Positions 17,168-25,679 of a stretch of 64,000 bases of DNA are shown here, in pieces. The notes beneath the pieces were generated by a model. That model had not been told where the DNA came from. It saw only the letters and a list, made by a program, of their open reading frames with translations, and did no database searches. The position numbers and the translations under genes were made by a program. Every line of letters starts with the position of its first letter. The first letter of the stretch is position 1. Source of the DNA: Solimicrobium silvestre (GTDB lineage: Bacteria > Pseudomonadota > Gammaproteobacteria > Burkholderiales > Burkholderiaceae_D); assembly GCF_002976435.1 (NCBI RefSeq), contig NZ_PUGF01000011.1, positions 62,001 through 126,000 of the forward strand. The letters run 5' to 3'.

Positions 17168-17818
17168 TTGGCGCTTATTCTGTACACCGGCACAAAAAAT
17201 GCCTCTAGTTGGGCACTGCGTGCGTGGCTACCCCTGCGTGAGCTTAACATTCCGTTTCAAGAGCATGTCGTTGATATCCGCAGGCCGCAACGATATGCCA
17301 ACCTTGCAAAGATTGCGGAGTTCTCCGTGCCTGGCGCTGTTCCGGTTCTTGTTGATGACGGAGTTGTGATCTTTGATTCCCTCGCCGTCATGGAATACGC
17401 GAATGAACTCGGTGGTGGAACTCTGCTGCCGAAAGAGATACGTCTGCGTGCACATGCACGTTCATTGGTTGCGTGGGTACATTCCGGCATGTCTGAGCTT
17501 TGTTCGAGTATCTCATTTGAGAGTTCGTTTTATAAAGAGCATACTCCGTTGAGTGCAACTGAAACAGCTGAAGTGGAGAGCGTCTTTGCGATTTGGGAGC
17601 AAGAGCTTGCACGTAGTGGCGGTCCATTTCTGGTCGGAGAACTGTCGCTTGCCGACCTGACTTTTGTGCCGACAATCCGACGACTGCTTTCGCGTGATGT
17701 CAGCATTGCTGAGTGGCCGCTTGCTCAGGCATGGACAGAACGCATGATATCCCGGCAGTCGGTTGTGGAATGGATGCGAGAAGCTGAATCCTTGCCGCCA
17801 GTCATCTCTGATGAATAA
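17168..17818 (+). CDS. Glutathione S-transferase family protein
   Basis: The 216-residue protein has an N-terminal thioredoxin-like domain: LILYTGTKNASSWALRAWLPL, with Ser in the catalytic loop, the cis-Pro segment GAVPVLVDDG, and FDSLAVMEYANE as the glutathione-binding DS pair. A C-terminal all-helical domain includes LVGELSLADLTFVP. This is the canonical soluble GST fold. The start codon is TTG at 17168, chosen because AGGAG lies 7 bases upstream and no ATG fits. The electrophilic substrate is unknown. Confidence 0.86.
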   Translation: MALILYTGTKNASSWALRAWLPLRELNIPFQEHVVDIRRPQRYANLAKIAEFSVPGAVPVLVDDGVVIFDSLAVMEYANELGGGTLLPKEIRLRAHARSLVAWVHSGMSELCSSISFESSFYKEHTPLSATETAEVESVFAIWEQELARSGGPFLVGELSLADLTFVPTIRRLLSRDVSIAEWPLAQAWTERMISRQSVVEWMREAESLPPVISDE

Positions 17819-17859
17819 TTCTTAATTGAGCTCTTAGGAAAGCTTTTCCATTTTAAATT

Positions 17860-17887
17860 AAGCGCCTGCTGAAGTTAGCAGGCGCTT
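17860..17887. terminator. Rho-independent terminator after the GST gene
   Basis: AAGCGCCTGCT and AGCAGGCGCTT are perfect 11-bp arms around the loop GAAGTT. The right side runs into ATATTTTAT and the left side into TTTTAAATT, so it can work in either direction. Confidence 0.75.
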
Positions 17888-18168
17888 ATATTTTATGCCG
17901 GCGTTATTTAGAGCTTCGCCGACTTCACGATCTCATCGGAAGCTACCCCGATTTCCTGGTGAAACATTAGCACGGTGCTGTGTGTGCTAGCGAACAGATG
18001 TCCGTTTATGAGCGTTATAAACTTCATCGAAGCGTCGCGGCTTTAATGTCGCGCGCTTAATCTGTACAAAATTTCTTTTCCAATTTTTAAATGGACATAA
18101 ACATTTCGCTTAAAAAGTATTGAGATCTGTTACAGCATGAAATCGTGTGCATGACTTGAGAGGTGGCA
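17888..18168. other. Intergenic region with a possible minus-strand ORF remnant
   Basis: On the minus strand a 39-codon frame runs from an ATG at 18025-18027 to a stop at 17908-17910 and ends in EIGVASDEIVKSAKL. It has no ribosome binding site and an in-frame stop just upstream. It looks like the 3' end of a lost gene, with the 17860-17887 hairpin as its terminator. The rest is promoter space for the antiporter gene. Confidence 0.3.
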
Positions 18169-19374
18169 ATGAATAATCTGATACTGCCTGCGTGGCCGCT
18201 ACAGCTTAATGACACAATGTACCTCGCGCTCGCTCTGGTGTTTTCCGGGCTTGCTGGTGAGGTAATGAAGCGCGTGGTTCGTTTGCCGCGCGTTTGTGGT
18301 TATGCACTGGCCGGTTTGCTGCTTGGCCCTTTAATGTTCGGTTGGTTCGGCGCTCACAATATCGGTTCTTTACGTATCTTCATCGACCTGGCATTGGCTT
18401 TGCTGCTATTCGAACTTGGTAATCGCGTCGATCTGTGCTGGTTTCGCCTCAATCCATGGATAATTCCTTCCAGCATCGCCGAAGCTGGCCTGACTTTTAT
18501 CGGCACATATACTGTCTTGCGTCTGTTTGATGCCACGCCAGGCTTTGCCGCTACGGTGGCTGCAATTGCCATCAGTACCTCTCCCGCAGTAGTGATGCGT
18601 GTTGCTGCGGAACTGCGCGCCGAAGGGCAAGTCACGCAAAGGCTCTACGTCTTAACCGCACTCAACGTTTTGTATTCTGTCGTGCTGTCGAAATTGATCA
18701 TGGGTTATCTACACGGAGCTTTCCATCATGACTGGAGCTCAGCTATATTCCATCCCGTATATTTGTTGCTGGGCTCGTTGTTTATGGGGGGCTTGATTGC
18801 TCTGGCATTTCGATTGCTGCGGCGCTGGTCTGATCTGTCAAATGAGCAGGCCGTTGTTATTCTGTTTGGGTTACTGCTGCTGTCGTTGTCCCTGCTGCAA
18901 GCGCTCATGTTGCCGACTATGCTGGCACCGTTACTAGCTGGCGTGATGGTGAAAAATTCTGATCGTCGACCTCTCAATTGGCCTCACCATTTCGGTACTG
19001 CCGGTGGTGTATTAGTGATTCTTTTATTTATCCTGACCGGCGCAACGCTTACTGCCAATGCAATGATTACCGGAGGGGTTGCAGCTCTTGCTGTGATTGC
19101 CGTGCGTCTGTTCGGAAAGGGTATCGGGGTTGCCGTATTCGGACCAGTTAGCGGCCTCAGTCTGCGGCAGTCGTTTGCGCTAGGAGTGGCCTTAATGCCG
19201 ATGTCTGCGCTGGCATTCTTGCTGGTTGATGACATCAGCACCCTTTACCCAGAATTTGGTGCCCAGGTCGGTGGAATAGTCCTGAGTATGGTCGCCATAC
19301 TGCAACTCGTCGGCCCGATTGGCGTGCAATGGGCACTGCGATTTTGTAACGAATCAATTGAGAGGGGAAAATAA
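18169..19374 (+). CDS. Kef-type cation/proton antiporter (CPA2 family), membrane domain only
   Basis: The 401-residue protein has about 12 membrane helices. It starts with the CPA2 pattern [28 protein letters not shown], followed by [18 protein letters not shown] and the helix-5 region [18 protein letters not shown]. It lacks the cytosolic TrkA-N domain of full KefB/KefC. The ATG at 18169 has GAGAGG about 6 bases upstream and is preferred over a GTG two codons earlier. Its last base is the A of the next ATG (TAATG), so it is coupled to the YbdK-type ligase. Confidence 0.85.
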   Translation: MNNLILPAWPLQLNDTMYLALALVFSGLAGEVMKRVVRLPRVCGYALAGLLLGPLMFGWFGAHNIGSLRIFIDLALALLLFELGNRVDLCWFRLNPWIIPSSIAEAGLTFIGTYTVLRLFDATPGFAATVAAIAISTSPAVVMRVAAELRAEGQVTQRLYVLTALNVLYSVVLSKLIMGYLHGAFHHDWSSAIFHPVYLLLGSLFMGGLIALAFRLLRRWSDLSNEQAVVILFGLLLLSLSLLQALMLPTMLAPLLAGVMVKNSDRRPLNWPHHFGTAGGVLVILLFILTGATLTANAMITGGVAALAVIAVRLFGKGIGVAVFGPVSGLSLRQSFALGVALMPMSALAFLLVDDISTLYPEFGAQVGGIVLSMVAILQLVGPIGVQWALRFCNESIERGK

Positions 19375-20489
19375 TGGCACTAGGACCATTCTCCGAGTCG
19401 CGATCGCTCACCATGGGCATCGAACTCGAACTGCAATTAGTTAACCTGCATGACTACGATCTGGTCGGTTCAGCCGAAGACTTGCTGCGTGATGTGGCGC
19501 GGCAAAAGCTGGACATGGATGTAAAGCCGGAAATGACGCTGAGCATGATCGAAATGGCGACCGGTATTTGCGAAAATTATACGGACGCATTGCATCAACT
19601 GACGGATATTCGCGATGTACTGGTAGCCAGCGCCGACCGGCTAAATATCGGTATTTGCGGTGGCGGGACGCACAGCTTTCAGCATTGGGGCGACCGGAAG
19701 ATTTTTGATAAGCCGCGCTTCCAGTATCTGTCGGAACTGTATGGTTATTTGGCTAAGCAGTTCACCATTTTTGGACAGCATGTGCATATCGGTTGCCCTG
19801 GGCCGGACGTGGCGCTTTACTTACTGCACGGCCTGTCACGCTTCATTCCGCATTTCATCGCCATGAGTGCTTCGTCGCCTTTTGTACAAAGTGACGATAC
19901 CGGCTTCCAGTCGGCGCGGCTTAATTCGGTGTTCGCTTTTCCCTTGAGTGGGCGGGCACCTTTTGTTGAAACCTGGGCTGAATTTGAAGTGTATTTTGAA
20001 AAAATGACAGCGACCGGTGTTGTTAAGGGTATGAAAGACTTCTACTGGGATATTCGCCCAAAACCCGAGTACGGCACGATTGAAGTGCGCGTTATGGACA
20101 CGCCTTTGACCGTGTTACGGGCGGCGCAAATTGCTGCTTATATTCAGAGTGTGGCGCGATACCTGATGATCGAACGTCCGTTCCGGTTAGCCGAAGACGA
20201 TTATTTGGTGTACACCTTCAACCGATTTCAAGCATGCCGCTTCGGCTATGCAGGAACCTATGTTGATCCCTGTACGCACGAACATCGCACCATCGCTGAA
20301 GATATACTGGAAACCTTTAAACATATCGAGCAACACGCCATTGAGCTTCGCGCCGACGAAGCCTGCAGGGCGTTAATGGCGGATGTCGTTGCCGGGCAAA
20401 ATGACGCTGCCGTGCTTCGTGCAGCTTGGCAAACAACGCACTCGTTGCCGGAAGTCGTGCAAGCGCAATGTGAACGCTGGAGAACGTAA
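19374..20489 (+). CDS. YbdK-type glutamate-cysteine ligase family 2 (carboxylate-amine ligase)
   Basis: The 371-residue protein of the GCS2 group has the nucleotide/metal motif [11 protein letters not shown] at about 13-23. It also has [10 protein letters not shown], the HVHIGCP segment and the [19 protein letters not shown] motif. E. coli YbdK has weak gamma-glutamylcysteine synthetase activity, and the physiological substrates of many homologues are unknown. Its position between a Kef-type antiporter and a gamma-glutamyl hydrolase-like amidotransferase suggests gamma-glutamyl metabolism. Translation starts on the A shared with the previous stop codon. Confidence 0.88.
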   Translation: MALGPFSESRSLTMGIELELQLVNLHDYDLVGSAEDLLRDVARQKLDMDVKPEMTLSMIEMATGICENYTDALHQLTDIRDVLVASADRLNIGICGGGTHSFQHWGDRKIFDKPRFQYLSELYGYLAKQFTIFGQHVHIGCPGPDVALYLLHGLSRFIPHFIAMSASSPFVQSDDTGFQSARLNSVFAFPLSGRAPFVETWAEFEVYFEKMTATGVVKGMKDFYWDIRPKPEYGTIEVRVMDTPLTVLRAAQIAAYIQSVARYLMIERPFRLAEDDYLVYTFNRFQACRFGYAGTYVDPCTHEHRTIAEDILETFKHIEQHAIELRADEACRALMADVVAGQNDAAVLRAAWQTTHSLPEVVQAQCERWRT

Positions 20490-20493
20490 GGCC

Positions 20494-21321
20494 ATGAATG
20501 AACTTCCACTTCGCATAGGCCTTTCTGCGCGGCTGATGCATTCACCGCCGAAGGAGCTGGGCTTTACCGGAAAAACCTTGCAATACCTTGAACAATCCTT
20601 GGCGCATTGGATCATGGCCAACGGCGCTCTTGCGTTCATGATCCCGACCCTTAGTCAAGATGGTGGTGTACACCGCAGTGCTGTTTCCGTGCGTGACTAC
20701 GTATCTGCTCTGGACGGTTTGGTGCTGCAAGGCGGCGCAGATGTCAGTCCGGAGAGCTATGGTGAGCAGCCGTTGCGTCCGGAGTGGGCCGGCGATCGCA
20801 TCCGCGATTTGTTTGAAATGGAACTGGTCTGGGAATTCATTATTCAGGGAAAACCGGTGCTTGGTATTTGCAGAGGCGCACAATTAATCAATGTGGCTTG
20901 TGGCGGTTCGCTGTATCAGGATATAGCCGAGCAATTTCCCAGCGCAGGTATTCATCGTGATCATGCGCTCTACGACGGCTTCCATCATGAGATCGAGATC
21001 GTCGCCGGCTCACGACTGGCTACCTTGTTTTCAGGAGCAAGCATCGGCAGCGTCAACAGCATTCATCATCAGGCCATCAAGACTCTCGGTAATGACTTGA
21101 TTATTGAAGCACGCGCATGCGGCGATGGTGTGATCGAAGCTATTCGCTGGACGGGTAGCGGTTATATGTTTGGTTGCCAATGGCATCCTGAATTTCAGAT
21201 TACTTTTCCGAATCTAATCGACAGTAGTCCAATTATGAGCGATTTTCTTGATGCCTCAAAAGCAGCTCGTTTGAAATCGAGTGTAAGCAAGCAAATTAGC
21301 GAGCCTGAGCTAAAACGGTAG
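20494..21321 (+). CDS. Class-I glutamine amidotransferase-like protein (peptidase C26, gamma-glutamyl hydrolase type)
   Basis: The 275-residue protein has VLQGGADVSPESYGE, the nucleophile elbow GICRGAQLIN with C126, and the C-terminal GCQWHPEFQ supplying the catalytic His and Glu. The family includes PuuD, which hydrolyses gamma-glutamyl-GABA. The frame is open from 20383, but the start at ATG 20494 is right: it lies 4 bases after the YbdK stop and has a GGAG upstream. It is third in the antiporter-ligase-hydrolase operon, and the exact gamma-glutamyl substrate is unknown. Confidence 0.87.
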   Translation: MNELPLRIGLSARLMHSPPKELGFTGKTLQYLEQSLAHWIMANGALAFMIPTLSQDGGVHRSAVSVRDYVSALDGLVLQGGADVSPESYGEQPLRPEWAGDRIRDLFEMELVWEFIIQGKPVLGICRGAQLINVACGGSLYQDIAEQFPSAGIHRDHALYDGFHHEIEIVAGSRLATLFSGASIGSVNSIHHQAIKTLGNDLIIEARACGDGVIEAIRWTGSGYMFGCQWHPEFQITFPNLIDSSPIMSDFLDASKAARLKSSVSKQISEPELKR

Positions 21322-21671
21322 TTGAACTAATTTCATTCCCTTAAGCAGAGTAAGCAGCGGTCAATTAGCTCTTCTAAGAGCCCCGTGCAATTCTGCTTTG
21401 TCTCAATCCCGCACGTTGTTCTCTCTGTATTGAATGATCAGCAACATAGTTGATCTGGCGTGCTTGTTTCCAATTCGCGACACATTTGGCTAAGTTCTAA
21501 ATAGGGGATAGCCAAATTCGGCGTTGCTCGGTATCTTATTTATCATTTTTATGTTGTACTACGGCTAATAATTTCAACCGTGCAACTGATTTTTGTTTTC
21601 TCAGGTAAATCCTTTTCGGCGTGACTAGTTTCGGGTATTTTTTTAACAAAATATAAGAACAGGGATCATCA
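21322..21671. other. Intergenic region upstream of the AraC regulator
   Basis: A short hairpin (GCTCTT-CT-AAGAGC near 21368-21381) lies after the amidotransferase gene. The shared regulatory element at 21558-21586 is listed separately. No gene or further signal is seen. Confidence 0.5.
21558..21586 (+). promoter_or_regulatory. Shared element, copy 1 (upstream of the AraC gene)
   Basis: A 29-base segment built on the core GCTAATAATTTC, preceded by ACTAC and followed by GTGC after four bases. It matches copy 2 at 22781-22809 at 24 of 29 positions. It ends 85 bases before the AraC start codon. The TAATAAT inside could be a -10 element, or the whole may be a binding site for the AraC protein. 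Confidence 0.55.
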
Positions 21672-22574
21672 ATGGCATTACTTCAGCTTGATTTTAAAAA
21701 CGAAAGAGACCGCACACTTTTTTTGCCAGCACAGCCAGTCCGTAGCAGCACAGATTTTGCCTGGAAATCACTGTATTTTGAACATCGTACAGGGGGTGAC
21801 TTTGAAACGGAAGAGCATGAAATGAGCGGGCATTATCTGATGGTCAAACTTAACCCGTTCTCCAAAGCAGAACGTAAGGTTGATGGTCGGACGCAAATTG
21901 AAAATCAGCGACGCGGTACCTTGGTGTATATACCTGACGGCTGCCCTCATCGAGTACGTTATTTGACTAAATTAGGCGGCTTGCACCTAATGAGTTTAAG
22001 TAAAGATATTTTGGCCGAAGTGGCCGGTGAATTGGGCGTATCCAATTTCTCAGGCGTTCCCAGCTTGGGTGAGAATGAAGATCGGTTTGTGCTGGAAATA
22101 GCCGAATCGCTGAATCGTGAAGTTGAGGCGGGGAATCCGCATGGCACTTTATTTGCAGAGACGTATGCGCGTGTTCTGGCGACACATATCATCACTCGGT
22201 ATCGTGTTGTGGAAGTGACGAATAAAAAATTACCTAACCTGAACCAAAAACAAATACGCTGGCTGGATCAGTATATCGAAGCGATGCTACCGCATTCAAT
22301 TAGTTTGCCGGAACTGGCTAAACAGGTAGGGTTAAGTCAATATTATTTTTGCAGGGTGTTTAAAGATGCTACCGGACTTCCACCGTATCAATATGTACTG
22401 CACAAGCGGCTTGAATTTGTTTGTGAATGCCTTAAAAAAGATACGATGTCGATTCAGGATATTGCCTTTTCTGCCGGGTTTGGCGACCCCATTCAAATGG
22501 CGAAGCAATTTAAACAGGCACACGGCGTTAGCCCTTCACAATACCGTGCGGCTCTACGTTCTTCCATGCGCTAA
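21672..22574 (+). CDS. AraC-family transcriptional regulator
   Basis: The 300-residue protein has an N-terminal cupin-like effector domain (about 20-130, with the PDGCPHRVRYL strand). Two helix-turn-helix motifs occupy the C-terminal 100 residues (LPELAKQVGLSQYYFCRVFK and IQDIAFSAGFGDPIQMAKQFK, followed by HGVSPSQYR). The start has AACAGGGAT upstream. It precedes the diiron/radical-SAM operon by about 285 bases on the same strand. Both genes carry the same 29-base element upstream, so it is the likely activator of that operon and of itself. The ligand is unknown. Confidence 0.9.
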   Translation: MALLQLDFKNERDRTLFLPAQPVRSSTDFAWKSLYFEHRTGGDFETEEHEMSGHYLMVKLNPFSKAERKVDGRTQIENQRRGTLVYIPDGCPHRVRYLTKLGGLHLMSLSKDILAEVAGELGVSNFSGVPSLGENEDRFVLEIAESLNREVEAGNPHGTLFAETYARVLATHIITRYRVVEVTNKKLPNLNQKQIRWLDQYIEAMLPHSISLPELAKQVGLSQYYFCRVFKDATGLPPYQYVLHKRLEFVCECLKKDTMSIQDIAFSAGFGDPIQMAKQFKQAHGVSPSQYRAALRSSMR

Positions 22575-22780
22575 TTCAATCAGCTAACGCTCGTCATTTT
22601 TAGGGAAGCGCGCGCTTCCTGAACCCATATTCACTGAACCACATTTCTGGTGTGTTGCATCAAAGCGACGCGCCCGTTTCCGTCGAATCTACCGCAGGTT
22701 TTTCTTTGTTTTTTCAAAAAATATAGTCGATTAAAGTAACAAAATTATGTAGCAAGAATTCACTGTAAAGGCAATTTTCC

Positions 22781-22809
22781 ACTACTGCTAATAATTTCCC
22801 CAGTGCTAC
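22781..22809 (+). promoter_or_regulatory. Shared element, copy 2 (upstream of the diiron protein gene)
   Basis: This 29-base segment matches copy 1 (21558-21586) at 24 of 29 positions, including the unbroken GCTAATAATTTC core. It ends 50 bases before the ATG at 22860. A partial third match, TAATAATTTC followed by CAG after two bases, lies at 29135-29149 upstream of the second radical SAM gene. Confidence 0.55.
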
Positions 22810-22859
22810 GCTAAGGCCATGTTTTCAATTGAACCGGCAATACTTTGGGAAATAAATTT

Positions 22860-23600
22860 ATGGAAATGGCGATAGAGCGAGTGACGTCAGTTATTGACGA
22901 GCACGCGGTAAAAACACCGGAAGATTTCCGTCAAATGCCGGACGAATATCAGCAATTGGCAACACGTTTGATGTTGATTCATACGGAAGGTGAATTAACC
23001 GGAGCCGACGATTATATACAAATTTTTTATAATCTGGCGCCCAATGCATTTGAAAAAATGATTTGCTGTGAACGAGCTGCCGAAGAAATTCAACATTACA
23101 TGTTGAGTGCCGAGGTATTAGAAGGAATCGGAGTAGATACTTCTTTTATGCTGCAACAAAATTTTCTTGAGCGGACGAATTACTCAAACGAATTTGTGCG
23201 CGGTGTAAAGACCTGGATGGAACGGGGGATTTTTTCTTTTATTGGTGAAGCAGTCGTGTTAGAGCATCTGCTTGAGTTTCAACAGTCCAGTTACAAACCG
23301 TTTGCCGATATTTTTGCTAAACAAATTATCAAGGACGAGCATGTTCATGTCGCGCATGGATATCGCATTATTAAAGATGCTTGCGAAACAGGCAGCGGTT
23401 TGCGTGATGCGCAGGCAGCTTTAGATCGATTTTGGCCGCATTTGATGGAGTTGTTCGGACACCCGCTGTCGGAACGTTCGCGTCTATATGTGAAATGGGG
23501 TTTGCGTAAAACCACCAACGGCGAATTACGCGAGCGCTTCATCACCAAGACCCGGCCACGTCTTGAATCATTAAATTTGGTCATGCCAGAAAATTATTAA
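22860..23600 (+). CDS. PaaA/PaaC-like ferritin-fold diiron protein
   Basis: The 246-residue helical protein has the paired diiron ligand pattern of bacterial multicomponent oxygenases: a Glu in helix 1 (HTEGEL, E43/E45), E76-x2-H79, E130, and E160-x2-H163 (KDEHVHVAHGY). It is most like the phenylacetyl-CoA oxygenase subunits PaaA/PaaC. No CoA-pathway genes are nearby; the next gene is a radical SAM enzyme 48 bases on. I infer a stand-alone oxygenase or desaturase with unknown substrate. The ATG at 22860 is preferred over a TTG at 22845, since GGGA lies about 9 bases before it. Confidence 0.75.
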   Translation: MEMAIERVTSVIDEHAVKTPEDFRQMPDEYQQLATRLMLIHTEGELTGADDYIQIFYNLAPNAFEKMICCERAAEEIQHYMLSAEVLEGIGVDTSFMLQQNFLERTNYSNEFVRGVKTWMERGIFSFIGEAVVLEHLLEFQQSSYKPFADIFAKQIIKDEHVHVAHGYRIIKDACETGSGLRDAQAALDRFWPHLMELFGHPLSERSRLYVKWGLRKTTNGELRERFITKTRPRLESLNLVMPENY

Positions 23601-23648
23601 TTGATCTCCCCTGTTAATTTCTGAAATTTCATCTTGAAGGGACAGAAC

Positions 23649-24830
23649 GTGAACGCACAGATTGAGTCGCATCAACAGCGCAAATTGGCCATCGCCGAAC
23701 GGCTGCCGGTTTTATTGGCAGGTGCGCCGGATCTGGCGCAGCGTTTTAAGGCAGTGCGTGAATTTTCATCTCAGATACGTGCGTCAGAATATCATCTGAC
23801 TAATGCCTGCAATATCCGCTGTAAAGGGTGTTGGTTTTTTGAGTTTGGTCACGATAAAACGTCAACAGAAGCTAAAGATTTAGCTGACTGGGAACAGTTC
23901 ACTATTGATCAGTCCTATCAGGGCATTAATTGCGCATTGTTGATTGGCGGTGAGCCAACCTTATTTGCTGATCGTATTGGCGCCTTTGCCGAAACCATGC
24001 AATATGTGTCGATATCAACTAACGGTTTGAAACCGTTTCCAAATCGTGATCCATTTCGTAACGTGACCGTGTTTATTTCCCTGTTTGGTGGCGGGCCGCT
24101 GGATGATCAGTTGCGGGCCATTAAACCAAGTGGGACTGCATTTACTGGCTTGTTCGAAACAACCCTGAAAAATTATCACAATGATCCGCGTGCCACTTTT
24201 GTGTTTGCAGCGACTGAAGATGGGATTGAATACATTGAACCAACAGTAAAACGTATTCGTGATAACGGTAATGTCGTTACCTTTAATTTTTACAGTAAAT
24301 ACAATACCGGTCATCCGCTGCGGATGAAAAACGAACGTCGTTTGCTCGAAGAAATGCAGCGCGTCAGGAATGAATATCCAGAGACTGTATTAAATCATCC
24401 CAGCCATATTGAAGCCATTGTTACCGGTAAAACCTGGTGCGGGACTTTTGGTCATGATGTCTGCCCGAGTATTAGTCAGGATCATCCGGGTAACGCAGCA
24501 CGTCAGGCAAATGGGAATCCCACTTTGCCGCTATTTAATGCCTATAAAGCTGATCTGAAAACGCTGGAGATCTGCTGTACTTCGGGTCGTTGCTCTGATT
24601 GCCGTGATAGTCAGGCAGTATATAGTTGGCTGATGGTGAGCCTGTCGAAATCGTTAGATAGCATCGAAACGCTGACGACCTGGGTAGAAGTGGCGGAAAG
24701 CTATTGGCGTCAGTTTATCTGGTCGCCTTATCATCACAGTGCCAAAAACAAGCCTGATCAACGTGAATTAAACCTGGCAGGTATTCATATTGAACGGAAT
24801 TCACGCCCGCTATCTCATTTTCCAGCTTGA
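23649..24830 (+). CDS. Radical SAM protein with Cys-rich C-terminus
   Basis: The 393-residue protein has the radical SAM motif C54-x3-C58-x2-C61 (CNIRCKGC) and the GGE-type SAM-binding motif LLIGGEPTLF. A later beta strand reads YVSISTNGLK. The C-terminal half has seven further Cys, grouped as WCGTFGHDVC and ICCTSGRCSDC, which suggests SPASM-like auxiliary Fe-S clusters. Such enzymes modify peptides or small molecules by radical chemistry. The start is GTG at 23649, with AAGGGA 6 bases before it. It lies between the diiron protein and a membrane sensor in one operon; its substrate is unknown. Confidence 0.85.
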   Translation: MNAQIESHQQRKLAIAERLPVLLAGAPDLAQRFKAVREFSSQIRASEYHLTNACNIRCKGCWFFEFGHDKTSTEAKDLADWEQFTIDQSYQGINCALLIGGEPTLFADRIGAFAETMQYVSISTNGLKPFPNRDPFRNVTVFISLFGGGPLDDQLRAIKPSGTAFTGLFETTLKNYHNDPRATFVFAATEDGIEYIEPTVKRIRDNGNVVTFNFYSKYNTGHPLRMKNERRLLEEMQRVRNEYPETVLNHPSHIEAIVTGKTWCGTFGHDVCPSISQDHPGNAARQANGNPTLPLFNAYKADLKTLEICCTSGRCSDCRDSQAVYSWLMVSLSKSLDSIETLTTWVEVAESYWRQFIWSPYHHSAKNKPDQRELNLAGIHIERNSRPLSHFPA

Positions 24831-24839
24831 GGAAATAAG

Positions 24840-25679
24840 ATGATTTCTATCATTGCACATAAAACTAACCAGGACAAAATCCCGCAAGACCGTACGGTTT
24901 TATGGTTGCGAATTGGCGCGCTTCTGGTGGGAATTATTGCTTCGGTTCTTTTTTTGATTTCATTTTTAAATTACTCCAATTACCGAAAAACATTTTTGGA
25001 ATTGAATTTGAATCGCTATCTGGTGATGGCCAAAGATGTTCGGCAAACCATTGTGCTGGGTTTGAATGTTGGTTTAAAACCCGCTGAAAATACGCATTTA
25101 CCGCCAATCATGAAAGATATGATTCAGCGGCAAAGCGGCATCCGCTATATCGGTATTGTTGATGAATCGGGCGAGGCAATAACACAAGGGCAGGTGGCCG
25201 CAAAAACTGTCGCAGAGTGGAAAACCTGGATCAACAAAACAGCGGCCGAAGACAGCTGGCATACCAGCGATGCCGATACATTTCAAATCGGCGTACCGTT
25301 CTTGAATAATTTTAATGTAAAGGTCGGCGCGGTTGTGATTGGGTACGACAAGCATGTCATTGAAGGCGCGATCAATGATATGGGGCGAACCTTGCTGCTT
25401 GATGTGTTGGCGACGTTATCCTTTTTTACCGTAATCACTTTCGCTGGCGTTTATTTGTTGACCCGAAAATTTGTAGGGAAAATCGCCGCCATTGGTCAGG
25501 CGATTGACAGCACCCTGATTGCGATTGAGCCTACTGAAGTAGGTGACGACATGCTGGATTCCGGTGTGGCAAAAGATATCAACGATTTTACGGCCAGCAG
25601 TCAGCAGTTGGTGTCGACTATCGCCAAGTTAGAGCGCGCCATCTTGCCTTCTCATCATAAAAATGTGGAGGCCACATGA
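24840..25679 (+). CDS. Membrane sensor-like protein with periplasmic domain and no output domain
   Basis: The 279-residue protein has an N-terminal membrane helix (about 25-45), a periplasmic region of about 130 residues (RYIGIVDESGEAITQGQVA, a Cache/PAS-like strand pattern), a second helix (about 178-202) and a cytosolic tail. The tail resembles a HAMP linker but carries no kinase, cyclase or receiver domain. It overlaps the next gene, a sensor-MFS fusion with a similar membrane-periplasm-membrane front end, by 4 bases. The two are probably paralogous sensing units that act together. GAGGAAATAAG precedes the ATG. Confidence 0.72.
   Translation: MISIIAHKTNQDKIPQDRTVLWLRIGALLVGIIASVLFLISFLNYSNYRKTFLELNLNRYLVMAKDVRQTIVLGLNVGLKPAENTHLPPIMKDMIQRQSGIRYIGIVDESGEAITQGQVAAKTVAEWKTWINKTAAEDSWHTSDADTFQIGVPFLNNFNVKVGAVVIGYDKHVIEGAINDMGRTLLLDVLATLSFFTVITFAGVYLLTRKFVGKIAAIGQAIDSTLIAIEPTEVGDDMLDSGVAKDINDFTASSQQLVSTIAKLERAILPSHHKNVEAT

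Noticed and set aside
20383-20493. Upstream extension of the amidotransferase frame
   Set aside because: The extra residues are read from inside the YbdK gene in another frame. The ATG at 20494 fits family length and operon spacing.
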